Shown: positions 53,329 through 62,155 of the stretch, in pieces
Layout: each line of letters starts with the position of its first letter
Numbering within the stretch: the first letter of the stretch is position 1
Assembly (NCBI GenBank): GCA_039636785.1
Contig: CP144169.1
Coordinates: 2,480,001 to 2,544,000, forward strand
Length of the DNA stretch: 64,000 bases
Source of the DNA: Micrococcaceae bacterium Sec5.7
GTDB taxonomy: Bacteria > Actinomycetota > Actinomycetes > Actinomycetales > Micrococcaceae
Direction of reading: 5' to 3'
Notes under the pieces: model-generated
Seen by the model: only the letters and a program-made list of their open reading frames with translations
The model's database searches: none
What the model was told of the DNA's origin: nothing
Translations under genes and position numbers: made by a program

Positions 53329-54129
53329 TTAGAGCAGCTTCTGGGCGGCCAGGAACTCAACCAGCTTGATGCCGGCGTCGCCTTCGTCCGTGATGATGGT
53401 GCCGGCCGTGCGCGGTGGGCGGGCTTCCGCGGACTCCACGGTAGTCCACGAACCCGCATGGCCCACTTGGGAAGCGTCCACGCCGATGTCCGCAAGGCTT
53501 AATGTGGTGATGCTCTTGCGCTTCGCCGCGATGATGCCCTTGAAATTGGGGTACCGGGGCTCATTGATCTGATCCGTGACGGAGACGATGGCCGGCAGCG
53601 CAGCTTCCACGGTGTCCGAGTGGGTGTCGCCGTCCCGTCGGGCCGTGAGCCGTCCGCCGTTCACCTCCAGCGCGGAGGCAAATGTCACCTGCGGGAGGCC
53701 CAGCCGTTCAGCCAGCTGCGCCGGCACAAGGGAGGTCTCGCCGTCGGTGGAGGCCATGCCGGTGAGCACAAGATCCACGGGCGAATCCGTGCCGATGTGA
53801 CGGATGGCTGCTGCGAGCGCGAGCGATGTGGCCGCGGCGTCCGAGCCTGCGAGTGCGTCGTCTTTCAGGTGCACGCCCTCGGTGGCGCCCATCTGGAGTG
53901 ATTTCTTCACTGCGTTGACCGCCCCGGCGGGCCCCATGCTGAGGGCGATCACCTGATTGCCTGCCTTACTGCCGCCACGTGCCTCAGCCAGCAGCAACGC
54001 AGCTTCCAGGGCGTATTCGTCCAGTTCGGACAGGATGCTTTCGTCGCGGTCCGTGGTGCTGCCCTCGCCATTGAGGTGACGGTCGAACTGCGCGTCCGGT
54101 ACATGCTTTACGAGGACGATGATCTTCAA
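53329..54129 (-). CDS. etfB: electron transfer flavoprotein beta subunit
   Basis: 266 residues from TTG 54129 (MKIIVLVKHVPDAQFDRHL) with GGAAGAG before it; an in-frame ATG at 54141 overlaps that ribosome site. The AMP-binding subunit of ETF, with ALSMGPAGAVNAVKKSLQMGATEGVHL and GMASTDGETSLVPAQLAERLGLP. First gene of etfB-etfA-PIG-L. Confidence 0.96.
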   Translation of the reverse strand: MKIIVLVKHVPDAQFDRHLNGEGSTTDRDESILSELDEYALEAALLLAEARGGSKAGNQVIALSMGPAGAVNAVKKSLQMGATEGVHLKDDALAGSDAAATSLALAAAIRHIGTDSPVDLVLTGMASTDGETSLVPAQLAERLGLPQVTFASALEVNGGRLTARRDGDTHSDTVEAALPAIVSVTDQINEPRYPNFKGIIAAKRKSITTLSLADIGVDASQVGHAGSWTTVESAEARPPRTAGTIITDEGDAGIKLVEFLAAQKLL

Positions 54130-54304
54130 TGTCTCTTCCACTGTATTTACAGCAGCCTTCCATGCTTGTGGATAGCCAGCCGGGTGAGGTCATGGCCACG
54201 GATCGCCCGGGGTACGGGTGTCTCCTAGCTAACCATATAGCGGTGCTCCGGCGCCGTCCCGTTAAGGCCTGTGTCTGCGCCCGCCGCACACGGCATACGG
54301 AAGC

Positions 54305-54345
54305 ACGACGCCGGGCCGCACCTTCACGGTGCGGCCCGGCGTCGT
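54305..54345. terminator. strong hairpin downstream of htrA-like gene
   Basis: Perfect 18-bp stem (54305-54322 with 54328-54345) and a 5-nt loop, lying 36 bp after the protease gene stop on the minus strand. No clear T tract. Confidence 0.65.
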
Positions 54346-54380
54346 CGTTGGTCCTTCTGCGAAGCTTTCGGGCAGCTGCG

Positions 54381-56006
54381 TTACTGTTCGGCTGCTGCGC
54401 CGAGCTTCACGTCCAGCACGTGCTGCTGGCCGTTCCGCAAGAGAGTGATCTTGACGGTGGCCCCGGCGGGCTGCTCGCGGACCGCTGCTGTGAGCTGGTT
54501 CGGATCGTTGATCGCGAGTTCGTTGAATTTGGTCACAACGTCGCCCACCTTGATGCCGGCCTTGGCCGCAGCAGAACCGGATTCAACCGTTGCCACGTCG
54601 GCACCGACGGAGAATCCGGATGCTGACTTGGAGGCAGATTTCTCCTTGACACTGACGCCGAGCTGGCCGTGCGTCGCCTTGCCGGTCTCAATAATTTCCT
54701 GGGCAACGCGCTTGGCGTGGTTGATGGGGATGCTGAAACCCACGCCGATGTTGCCGCTGCTGGAGGAATCGCCACTCGCCGATGCGATGGCAACGTTCAC
54801 TCCGATTACCTCGCCCTTGCTGTTGACCAGTGCGCCCCCGGAGTTGCCGGGGTTAATGGCTGCGTCGGTCTGGATGACGTTGATCGAGATAGAGCCCTGG
54901 TTGGCTGTGCTCTGGCTCTGCCCACCGCCGGGAGGCGCGAACTGGAAACCGCCCTCGCCGCCGTTCTGCGAATTATCGGCACCGTCTTTGGGCGCCGCAG
55001 ACGAAGCCACGCTGATTGTACGGTTGAGAGTGGAAACGATACCGTCCGTGACAGTTCCTGTCAGGCCCAGCGGAGAGCCGATTGCCACGGCAGTATCGCC
55101 GACGTTGAGCTTGCCGGAGTCGCCCATGGTTGCTGCCGTCAGCCCGGACGCGTCATCCACCTTGATAACGGCCAGATCAGACAGTGGATCCGTGCCCACA
55201 ATCTTGGCTGCAAGCACCTTCCCGTCGCTGGTGCGGACTTCGATGGTGGCATCGGCCGTTTTGCCATCCAGCGTCACCACGTGGGTGTTGGTAAGGATAT
55301 GGCCGACGTTGTCCAGGATGATGCCCGAACCGGTGCCGCCCTCACTGCCGCTGCTGGCCTTGATGGTGACCACGCTCGGAGATGCCTTCAGCGCCGCCGC
55401 GGTGATGACGTTCACATCGTCCTTGTTATTGACGATTACCGGGCCTGGCTGGTTGCCGCTGCTGCTGGCCACCGGCGTTGAATTGCCATTAAACAGGTTG
55501 CCGCCGGCCACCGTTGCCACTCCACCGCCGACGAGCCCTGCGGCCAGAATGCTGGCCACCAGCGTACCGACGCCGAACGCTGGCTTGCGCCTGGGTGCAT
55601 TGGCAGGGTTCGCTGGCGCTGCAGCATGTGCGCCGTGCTGCCCGTACGGTGGCTGCTGGTAGGACTGGGCCGGAGTCCGGTGGGGTAGGGACTGATCCGA
55701 TGGCGATGCGAACTGCTGCGTCGCGGGACCGCTCTGCTGTCCATAAAACGGCTCGCGAGGCGGATATACGGGACGGGGAGCCTCGAATGGCTCCTGCTGC
55801 GGTTCGTGCGCAGCACCGTCCAGTCTCATGGTGGGATTCTCCCGGCCGGCGGAATTTTCCTGGCCGGCAGGGGCGTTCAAAACCGATGCCTGCTCCCCCT
55901 GCACGGCCGCGGCCGGGTCCTGCTGCGGCTCTGCCGGTTGCTCGCCACGTGGCTGGGCCGAATCTCGGTTCTCAGGTGATGCGCCCGGTGCTGGGTTCTC
56001 GGTCAT
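54381..56006 (-). CDS. membrane-anchored HtrA/DegP-type serine protease (S1C)
   Basis: 541 residues from ATG 56006 with AAAGGAAG before it. A long Gln/Pro-rich cytosolic N-terminus, one membrane helix (about 143-168), then an S1C domain with catalytic His242 (TNTHVV), Asp277 (SDLAVI) and Ser389 (GNSGGALVN), and a C-terminal PDZ domain. It degrades misfolded envelope proteins. A long insertion (residues about 335-370, Gly/Gln/Ser-rich) sits in the protease domain before the catalytic Ser. Divergent from the TPM-protein gene. Confidence 0.93.
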   Translation of the reverse strand: MTENPAPGASPENRDSAQPRGEQPAEPQQDPAAAVQGEQASVLNAPAGQENSAGRENPTMRLDGAAHEPQQEPFEAPRPVYPPREPFYGQQSGPATQQFASPSDQSLPHRTPAQSYQQPPYGQHGAHAAAPANPANAPRRKPAFGVGTLVASILAAGLVGGGVATVAGGNLFNGNSTPVASSSGNQPGPVIVNNKDDVNVITAAALKASPSVVTIKASSGSEGGTGSGIILDNVGHILTNTHVVTLDGKTADATIEVRTSDGKVLAAKIVGTDPLSDLAVIKVDDASGLTAATMGDSGKLNVGDTAVAIGSPLGLTGTVTDGIVSTLNRTISVASSAAPKDGADNSQNGGEGGFQFAPPGGGQSQSTANQGSISINVIQTDAAINPGNSGGALVNSKGEVIGVNVAIASASGDSSSSGNIGVGFSIPINHAKRVAQEIIETGKATHGQLGVSVKEKSASKSASGFSVGADVATVESGSAAAKAGIKVGDVVTKFNELAINDPNQLTAAVREQPAGATVKITLLRNGQQHVLDVKLGAAAEQ

Positions 56007-56293
56007 TGGACTTCCTTTCATCCTCGTCTGCCTTAACTATGGACGCTTTGACTGAAACCAAAGCGGACGTTAGCTGGGAGGTTCCTGAATGACCTTCCCA
56101 CCCTGCCTCTGATGGGTGCAGCCCGTTTCGCTGGTGGCATATTCCCCGTTGTGGACTCGGCAATAGGTGCACCATAGAATCAAGAGGAATTGCCACAGCG
56201 ACCTGCGGCTTTACATCACGCGTGGGGGCGCTGCTGCGTTCTGAGACGACTGATTCGGCCCGAATCAGTGTCAGGCGTGCTGAAGGGTTGCAC

Positions 56294-58363
56294 ATGCGGT
56301 CAAAGTTCAAACGTATTCTCGCCGTGATCGGCCTGGTTGGATTGATGGCGGTACCCGCCACCTCGGCCTGGGCAGAAGACCCGGTGACTCTGGATCCCGT
56401 CACGAAAATTGTGGACTCGGCAGGAGTCCTCGGGGGCAGGAAGGCTGACGTCGAAGACGCCATCAAGAAGCTCGGAACCGACCACGCCATGACCCTTCAC
56501 GTCGTTTACGTGAAGAAATTCGAGAATCCCACTGACCGTGTTGCCTGGGCAAACGACGTTGCCCAGAAGGCCAGCCTGGGTGCCAATTCCATGCTTTTGA
56601 CTGTGGCCACGGACACGCGCCAGTACCAGCTGAGCAAGCCGTCCAACAGCAAAATCACCAATGCCCAGCGCGACACCATCAAAGATTCGGCAATTGACCC
56701 ACAGCTGCGCAACAGCGACTACGCCCAGGCAGCCATCGACGCTGCGGCGGCCGTTGGCGATGCAGCCGGTGGCGGCAGCGGCACCGTTCCGTCCGCTGGC
56801 GGCGCCGGGACAGCCGTATTGGTCGGCACCGGAGTTGCTGCTGCTGGCGGCGCGGGAACATACCTTTACTTCCGCAACCGCCGCAAGAAAGCGGCCCAGG
56901 CTTCGAGCGCCAGCTTTGGACCCCAGGGAGCGGAACTCGATCCCCTGGCCGGACTCAGTGTGGATGACCTGCGCAAGAAGAGCGGATCACTGCTGATCGA
57001 GGCGGACGACTCCATCAAGTCCAGCGAGCAGGAACTCGGGTTCGCCCAGGCACAGTACGGCGATTCCGCCGTCGGAAACTTCACCAAGGCGCTGCAGGAA
57101 GCCAAGGGACACATGTCCGAATCATTCAAACTGCAACAGCAGCTGGATGACCACATCCCGGACACCGAAGAGCAGCAGCGCAGCTGGCTGGGCGAAATCA
57201 TCCGCCGTTCCGAGGCGGCCCTGGCCTCGCTGCAGGAACAGAAGGCAGATTTCGATTCCCTGCGGGAACTCGAGAAAAACGCTCCGCAGGCTCTGGCAGC
57301 CGTTAGCGCGGGCGCCAAGGAAGCCGACGCCAAGATCGCCAACGCTGAACAGTCGCTGGCCACCCTGCGGGCAAAATACGCGGACAGCGCCCTGGTCCAG
57401 GTCTCAGACAACATCACCCAGGCCAAGGAGCGTCTTGCATTTGTTCAGAATGCCACTGCCACGGCACAGGAAAAACTCGCTGGCGGTGAAGGCAGCCTTG
57501 CCGCAGTAGCCGTCCGGGCTTCCGAAGAAAGCCTTCACCAGACCAACGTACTCATCGATGCCATCACCAAGGTTTCCGGGAGCCTCGACGAAGCGCGCAA
57601 CGGGCTGGAAACCGCCGTCGTCGAAACCTCCCAGGACCTTGCCCAGGCAAAAGCCATGATCGAGTCCGGAGCCCATCCCGAGCTGGCGGGCCCGGTAGCC
57701 GGCGTCGTAGCGGCACTGGCGCAGGTCAAGTCCGAGATCCAGGGAGGCAAGATCGATCCGATCGCCACCCTGCAGAGGGTGGAAGCCGCCCACCAGTCCC
57801 TGGACCAGTCCCTGACGGGCATCCGGGACCAGCAGGATCAGGCGCGTCGTGCCCAGGCATCACTCCAGCAGACCATCATGGCGGCGCAGGCCCAGATCAG
57901 CGCCACTTCGGACTACATCACGGCACGCCGTGGCGGAGTGGGAACAGAGGCCCGCACGCGGCTCGCGGAATCACAGCGCAACCTGGACTATGCCCTTTCC
58001 ATATCCCGGACCGATCCGGTCACAGCGCTGACCTACGCCCAGCAGGCCCATGCACTCGCGGCCCAGGCCGCCCAGCTGGCCCAGTCGGACGTTGACAGCT
58101 TCGGCGGCTACTCCAACCAGGGCTACGGCGGCGGCGGAATGTTCGGCGGCGGCGGCCGGGGTGGAGGCGGCGGTCTGGGCGGCGCAATTCTCGGCGGCAT
58201 CCTGATCAACTCCATTCTCAATGGTGGCAGCGGCGGAGGCTGGGGCGGAGGCCACAGCGACGGTGGCGGCTTCTTCGGCGGCGGTGACTCCGGCGGCGGC
58301 TTCGGTGGCGGTGACTCCGGCGGCGGCTGGGGCGGCGATTCCGGCGGCGGCGGGGACTTCTAG
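56294..58363 (+). CDS. TPM-domain protein with coiled coils and Gly-rich tail
   Basis: 689 residues from ATG 56294. Signal peptide ending AWA|ED at residue 27. TPM domain (about 35-165), then a membrane helix (about 178-197) and RNRRKK. Long helical coiled-coil region (about 210-600), ending in a Gly/Ser-rich, low-complexity tail (about 615-689). TPM proteins have been linked to Photosystem II repair and envelope stress in other organisms. PspA is encoded 112 bp downstream on the same strand. Confidence 0.9.
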   Translation: MRSKFKRILAVIGLVGLMAVPATSAWAEDPVTLDPVTKIVDSAGVLGGRKADVEDAIKKLGTDHAMTLHVVYVKKFENPTDRVAWANDVAQKASLGANSMLLTVATDTRQYQLSKPSNSKITNAQRDTIKDSAIDPQLRNSDYAQAAIDAAAAVGDAAGGGSGTVPSAGGAGTAVLVGTGVAAAGGAGTYLYFRNRRKKAAQASSASFGPQGAELDPLAGLSVDDLRKKSGSLLIEADDSIKSSEQELGFAQAQYGDSAVGNFTKALQEAKGHMSESFKLQQQLDDHIPDTEEQQRSWLGEIIRRSEAALASLQEQKADFDSLRELEKNAPQALAAVSAGAKEADAKIANAEQSLATLRAKYADSALVQVSDNITQAKERLAFVQNATATAQEKLAGGEGSLAAVAVRASEESLHQTNVLIDAITKVSGSLDEARNGLETAVVETSQDLAQAKAMIESGAHPELAGPVAGVVAALAQVKSEIQGGKIDPIATLQRVEAAHQSLDQSLTGIRDQQDQARRAQASLQQTIMAAQAQISATSDYITARRGGVGTEARTRLAESQRNLDYALSISRTDPVTALTYAQQAHALAAQAAQLAQSDVDSFGGYSNQGYGGGGMFGGGGRGGGGGLGGAILGGILINSILNGGSGGGWGGGHSDGGGFFGGGDSGGGFGGGDSGGGWGGDSGGGGDF

Positions 58364-58475
58364 CTGGTAGAAGACTAGGCGCCAGTCGGCCTTGTCCCGG
58401 CTGGCGGATTGAAGCGCTACAACAACTGTTCACTGAATCCAGTGGCAACCACTGAGCAGGACGAAAGGTAACACC

Positions 58476-59267
58476 ATGGTTAAGCAGTCCATTTTCGGCC
58501 GCATCGCGCAGCTCGCAAAGGCAAACATCAACACTTTGCTGGATCAGGCTGAGGATCCGCAGAAGATGCTGGACCAGATGGTTCGGGATTACACGAACAA
58601 CATTGCGGAGGCCGAGTCCGCCGTGGCCCAGACCATCGGCAACCTGCGCATGCTCCAGGATGATTACCACGAGGACGTCAAGAACGCCCAGGACTGGGGC
58701 AACAAGGCACTCGCCGCTTCCCGCAAGGCCGATGAATACCGCAGCGGAGGCAACGGAGCCGACGCGCAGAAGTTCGACAACCTGGCCAAGGTTGCCCTGC
58801 AGCGCCAGATGTCCTCGGAGAACGAGGCCAAGTCCTCTGAGCCCAACATTGCTTCCCAGTCCGAGGTGGTGGACAAGCTCAAGACCGGCCTGGATCAGAT
58901 GAAGGGCAAGCTCAACGAGCTCACCAGCAAGCGCAACGAGCTCGTTGCCCGCGCCAAGACGGCCAGTGCACAGTCGCAGGTCCACGATGCCATCAAGAGC
59001 ATCGACTTCATGGACCCCACCAGCGAGGTGGGCCGCTTCGAAGAGAAAATCCGCCGCGAAGAGGCCAAGGTCCGCGGCCAGCAGGAGCTCGCGGCCTCGA
59101 GCCTTGACTCCCAGTTCAATCAGCTCGAGGATCTGGGGGAGCAGACCGAGATCGAAGCCCGACTGGCCGCGCTGAAGACGGGCAGTGCCAAGCCGGCTAT
59201 CGGTGCCGCGGGTGCCGCTTCTGCATCAGGCTCCACCGTTGATGAAGCCGACTTCGACAAGCTCTAA
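58476..59267 (+). CDS. pspA: PspA/IM30 family phage-shock protein
   Basis: 263 residues, ATG with AAAGG upstream. Start MVKQSIFGRIAQLAKANINTLLDQAEDPQKMLDQMVRDY is characteristic of PspA, which forms rods or rings on damaged inner membrane. Long coiled-coil hairpin to about residue 200, then an Ala/Gly-rich linker and a short C-terminal helix. No PspBC genes nearby; the TPM protein upstream may be the membrane partner (inference). Confidence 0.95.
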   Translation: MVKQSIFGRIAQLAKANINTLLDQAEDPQKMLDQMVRDYTNNIAEAESAVAQTIGNLRMLQDDYHEDVKNAQDWGNKALAASRKADEYRSGGNGADAQKFDNLAKVALQRQMSSENEAKSSEPNIASQSEVVDKLKTGLDQMKGKLNELTSKRNELVARAKTASAQSQVHDAIKSIDFMDPTSEVGRFEEKIRREEAKVRGQQELAASSLDSQFNQLEDLGEQTEIEARLAALKTGSAKPAIGAAGAASASGSTVDEADFDKL

Positions 59268-59303
59268 AGAGTACATCCGGCGGTGATCCGCCGAAGCAAT
59301 AAG

Positions 59304-59336
59304 AGAGGCCGGGGCTCCTGAGGATCCCCGGCCTCT
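59304..59336 (+). terminator. terminator after pspA
   Basis: AGAGGCCGGGG (59304-59314) pairs with CCCCGGCCTCT (59326-59336), an 11-bp stem with an 11-nt loop, 36 bp after the pspA stop. A short T tract is lacking. Confidence 0.65.
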
Positions 59337-59609
59337 GCCACGCCCTGCGACGTGGAAGCCGTGGCGCCCTGGGCGACGCGGGCGAAGTCAGAGCCACCGG
59401 AAGCTGACGGCCTGTTCGCCCGCAGCAGTGAGACCTGCTCCTGCAATGCGGCTGCCCGGGCGGACCGCACCGCTGTCCTACGCCTGCCGCAGGCAATTCC
59501 GCAAGCCAGCTGCCCACAATAATTAGGATGATGCGACGACGGCCGCGGAGAATTCGTCTGAACTGTGCCGGCATCCTTGCAGTAGCTGGGCTACCAACAA
59601 CGGCTCGTC

Positions 59610-59966
59610 ATGAACCTGGACACGCAGCTGGCGATGATGTCAGAGACCTGGCGGCGCCGGTCCTCCCCCGACCGGGGCGAGCCGCGAATGCCCGGCGACG
59701 TCCCCGCATACCTTCCGGGTTTTCACTCCGGTGACCTAAAGCAAAAGGTTCGACGCGGGCGGCAGTTACCAGCGCGGTTTGTACCGGAGCTTTCGATCCT
59801 GGACGACAGGAAGCTCCACGAACGGTGGATGCACCAGGCCCGTGCTCTGGGCTACCCTGAACCAGTAGTGGGTCTCGCGGAATCGCACGTAAGCGCGCGC
59901 CCTGGAGCCGTACCAGCGGCTCAGAGACAGCTGACCCGGCTAGCGGCTGACTTTCCCCATAAGTGA
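59610..59966 (+). CDS. doubtful ORF, possible decayed gene
   Basis: 118 residues, MNLDTQLAMMSETWRRRSSP at the start, Arg/Pro-rich, with no recognised domain. The region from 59337 to 59939 has no convincing gene; another ORF on the minus strand (59608-60057) overlaps it fully. The phrase SETWRRR faintly recalls MobF relaxase linkers, but this is weak. It may be a remnant of lost accessory DNA. Confidence 0.2.
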   Translation: MNLDTQLAMMSETWRRRSSPDRGEPRMPGDVPAYLPGFHSGDLKQKVRRGRQLPARFVPELSILDDRKLHERWMHQARALGYPEPVVGLAESHVSARPGAVPAAQRQLTRLAADFPHK

Positions 59967-60872
59967 GGCCACTGGCCGCAGGAACAGCGGCCTGGCGAGG
60001 AACCAGGCGGCGACCATGACCGCGATGGAGGCCGCAAAGATCCAGAATCCGACCCAACTGATGTCGTCGCTGCCGCCGTACATGTGGTTTAGGTTTCGCA
60101 GCGCGCCGGTCGCAAGGACTAAGAACACGTGGACCACGATGAACGCCACGAAGTAGATCATCACGGGGAAGTGCACTGCCCGGGCGGCCTCAACCGGGTA
60201 AAGCCGGTTGAGTGTGGCAGCTTTCTTCGGCCAGGCAGAAGACATCCTCAGGCCAGTGACAAAGGCCAGTGGCGCGGCAACATAGACGGTCGCGAAATAG
60301 GTCAGAAGCTGCAACGCGTTGTAGTTCACCCAGCCGTTCTCCGTGGGCCAGTTCAGCGAGGCGTACTGCAGACCAGCCGAAATCGCGTTCGGGAAAACAT
60401 CCCAGCTAGTGGGAATAATGCGCACCCACTGCCCGGTCGCGAACAACAGAATCGCAAAGACCACGCCGTTGAGGATCCAGAGGGCGTCGAGAGTGAGGTG
60501 GAACCAGAGTTCCAGCGTAATTTTGGTGGGCGGCGTTTTGGTCTTGATCAGGCCCTTGTTATTCCTCGTCCAGTGCCCGCTGGGGCGCGTAGTGGTCCGC
60601 ACCTGCCACCCCGTCCGGATGATCAGCAACAGGAAGAAGCCGTTGAGGAAATGCTGCCAGCCCAGCCAGGCCGGAAAGCCCACCGGAGCGCCCGCCGGCA
60701 GCTCCGAATGGCCCGGATAGTCCGCCATAAACGAGCTGACGCCGGAGAGGCCCGTAATCCACTTTGCCAGCAACACCACCAGCAGCAGGGCCATCAGGAC
60801 AGCGGGCACTGCCCAGTAGAGTTTCGCCCATTTGCTCTTGGCGGTACCGGGCTTCTTCGTCGGTGTGGACAT
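59940..60872 (-). CDS. cytochrome b561/b6-type membrane protein
   Basis: 310 residues. About five membrane helices: 20-42, 68-88, 125-148, 185-210, 238-258 and 275-295. Candidate haem ligands include His in WQHFLNGFF, ELWFHLTLDALW, and the pair in VHFPVMIYFVAFIVVHVF. Members serve as haem-b membrane anchors of formate dehydrogenase, Ni-hydrogenase or molybdopterin oxidoreductases, but no partner subunit is in the window. Terminator-like hairpin and tRNA genes lie upstream. Confidence 0.85.
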   Translation of the reverse strand: MSTPTKKPGTAKSKWAKLYWAVPAVLMALLLVVLLAKWITGLSGVSSFMADYPGHSELPAGAPVGFPAWLGWQHFLNGFFLLLIIRTGWQVRTTTRPSGHWTRNNKGLIKTKTPPTKITLELWFHLTLDALWILNGVVFAILLFATGQWVRIIPTSWDVFPNAISAGLQYASLNWPTENGWVNYNALQLLTYFATVYVAAPLAFVTGLRMSSAWPKKAATLNRLYPVEAARAVHFPVMIYFVAFIVVHVFLVLATGALRNLNHMYGGSDDISWVGFWIFAASIAVMVAAWFLARPLFLRPVASLMGKVSR

Positions 60873-60965
60873 CGAACAACATTCCTCTCGAGAATGACTG
60901 GCCAGTGCTCAAAAATCTGAGGCTCTGCGAAAGAGAATACTAGGGACTGCTACTAATTGGACAAA

Positions 60966-61011
60966 ACAAGAGGCCCCGACCGGCTTGTTGCCCGGTCAGG
61001 GCCTCTCTTGT
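60966..61011 (-). terminator. terminator of first initiator tRNA
   Basis: ACAAGAGGCCCCGACCGG pairs with CCGGTCAGGGCCTCTCTTGT, apart from one mismatch and a 2-nt bulge. On the minus strand it is followed by TTTTGT. It lies directly after the tRNA. Confidence 0.8.
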
Positions 61012-61087
61012 GGTTGCGGGGACAGGATTTGAACCTGTGACCTCTGGGTTATGAGCCCAGCGAGCTACCGAACTGCTCCACCCCGCG
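61011..61087 (-). tRNA. initiator tRNA-fMet(CAT), CCA encoded
   Basis: 77 nt including encoded CCA (61011-61013). It starts CGCGGGG, giving the C1:A72 mismatch of initiators. The anticodon stem has three GC pairs (GGGCTCATAACCC), anticodon CAT, and TTCAAATC T-loop. Confidence 0.95.
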
Positions 61088-61179
61088 TCGCTTGATCAAC
61101 AGTACCCTACTTTCCAGGGCACCTTTGCCACTGGCTGCGATGGCCTCAACGCCTACCCGCACACAGCGGGTGAATTATT

Positions 61180-61790
61180 GGGTTGTAGGAAAAAATGTGT
61201 GCAAGGAATGAGCCTGCCTCCCAGTGCTGGGGCGGTATCACGGCGATCGCTATGCCCTGAGACCCTTGGTTGTAGGGGTACTCGTAATTCGTGGCAGATC
61301 ACCGGGGACAGCAGTGGTGCGATACCGAGACGAAAGCCGCGTGGGCCGCCTTGCTGGCCCGTTTCCCCGCGCCGCGGGTCGTGATTACCGACGGCGGCTC
61401 CGGCATCGCCGCATCCCTGTCCGAAAGCTGGCAGGAGGCCGCCGTCCAACGCTGCCTCGTGCATGTTCAACGGAACGTCCGCACCTTCCTGACCAGCCGG
61501 CCCAGACTGCTGCTACGGGCCCACCGCGGGATGAGCGAAGCCCACCAGAAACGCGCCATCGAATGGTCACCTCTACCTCCGCAGCGAAAACCCCGCACGA
61601 CCGGCGTCACTGATCGAGACCCACCACTATCAGCCCCAACGACCACAACAAACAGAGGTCATCGAAAGCACTCCCGGACCAGTGCGCCACAGCACCGGAC
61701 TCTGCGCAGAAGAAGGGCTTTGGGCCCGCAAAAGGCTCGGCCGGGCGCTCCTGACACGCCCGAGACTTACACACATTTTTCCTATAACCC
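61180..61790. mobile_element. decayed 611-bp insertion element (IS1249/IS256-like) with terminal inverted repeats
   Basis: Imperfect 25/26-bp inverted repeats bound the element: left 61180-61205 begins GGGTTGTAGGAAAAAATGTG, and right 61766-61790, read from the minus strand, begins GGGTTATAGGAAAAATGTGT. Inside are two pieces of an IS256-type transposase. No matching target duplication is evident, so it is old. It lies between the two initiator tRNA genes. Confidence 0.75.
61300..61752 (+). pseudogene. transposase remnant, internally deleted and frameshifted
   Basis: Transposase-like WCDTETKAAWAALLARFPAPR, then VVITDGGSG and AVQRCLVHVQRNVRTFLTSRPR. This runs straight into HRGMSEAHQKRAIEW, a C-terminal segment, showing loss of the middle. 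One extra base after IEW (near 61565) shifts the frame, after which LYLRSENPARPASLIE and later EEGLWARK are read. The remnant is inactive. Confidence 0.8.
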
Positions 61791-61800
61791 GCTTAAACCA

Positions 61801-61836
61801 AAAAGTCCGGGACGCTGTTTCCAGCGTTCCGGACTT
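61801..61836 (-). terminator. terminator of second initiator tRNA
   Basis: AAGTCCGGGACGCTG (61803-61817) pairs with CAGCGTTCCGGACTT (61822-61836) with G-T wobble; on the minus strand it is followed by a T tract (CTTTTTGG). It lies directly after the tRNA on the minus strand. Confidence 0.8.
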
Positions 61837-61844
61837 CTTGTCAG

Positions 61845-61918
61845 TTGCGGGGACAGGATTTGAACCTGTGACCTCTGGGTTATGAGCCCAGCGAGCTACC
61901 GAACTGCTCCACCCCGCG
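61845..61918 (-). tRNA. initiator tRNA-fMet(CAT), CCA not encoded
   Basis: 74 nt, identical to the first initiator tRNA in its body, with the same C1:A72 and triple GC anticodon stem; the bases following A73 are CTG rather than CCA. The 5' flank (GATCAAC...GCGAC) is also shared in part with the first copy. Confidence 0.93.
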
Positions 61919-62054
61919 TCGCAAGATCAACTCTACCTCGCGGTGAACGGCGGGCCAAATCGAAGTGACGTGATCTGCGTCTCCCCGACTCCACAGCACG
62001 CCGCTGAGCTGGGGAAACTTCTCAGAATGCGGAATCCCCGGCACTCAAAAGGCC

Positions 62055-62086
62055 GGTTTTCCGGCTCCGAAAGGAGCCGGAAAACC
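62055..62086 (-). terminator. terminator after UPF0182 gene
   Basis: Perfect 14-bp stem (62055-62068 with 62073-62086), GAAA loop, followed on the minus strand by GGCCTTTTG. About 70 bp after the gene stop. Confidence 0.8.
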
Positions 62087-62155
62087 TGCTTCAGAGCTGA
62101 CGTCTCTGCTGTCAGGCTGCGCCGCAGCTCACTCGGCTGCTGCGAACCGCCAGCA

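Noticed and set aside
58100..58363. GGC-rich repeats at the end of the TPM gene as a possible repeat array
   Set aside because: In-frame Gly/Ser low complexity within a CDS, with irregular spacing; not a CRISPR or tandem DNA repeat.
61011..61918. tRNA duplication as att sites of an integrative element
   Set aside because: Whole tRNA genes rather than 3' halves are duplicated, and no integrase lies between; the insert is an IS relic with its own inverted repeats.
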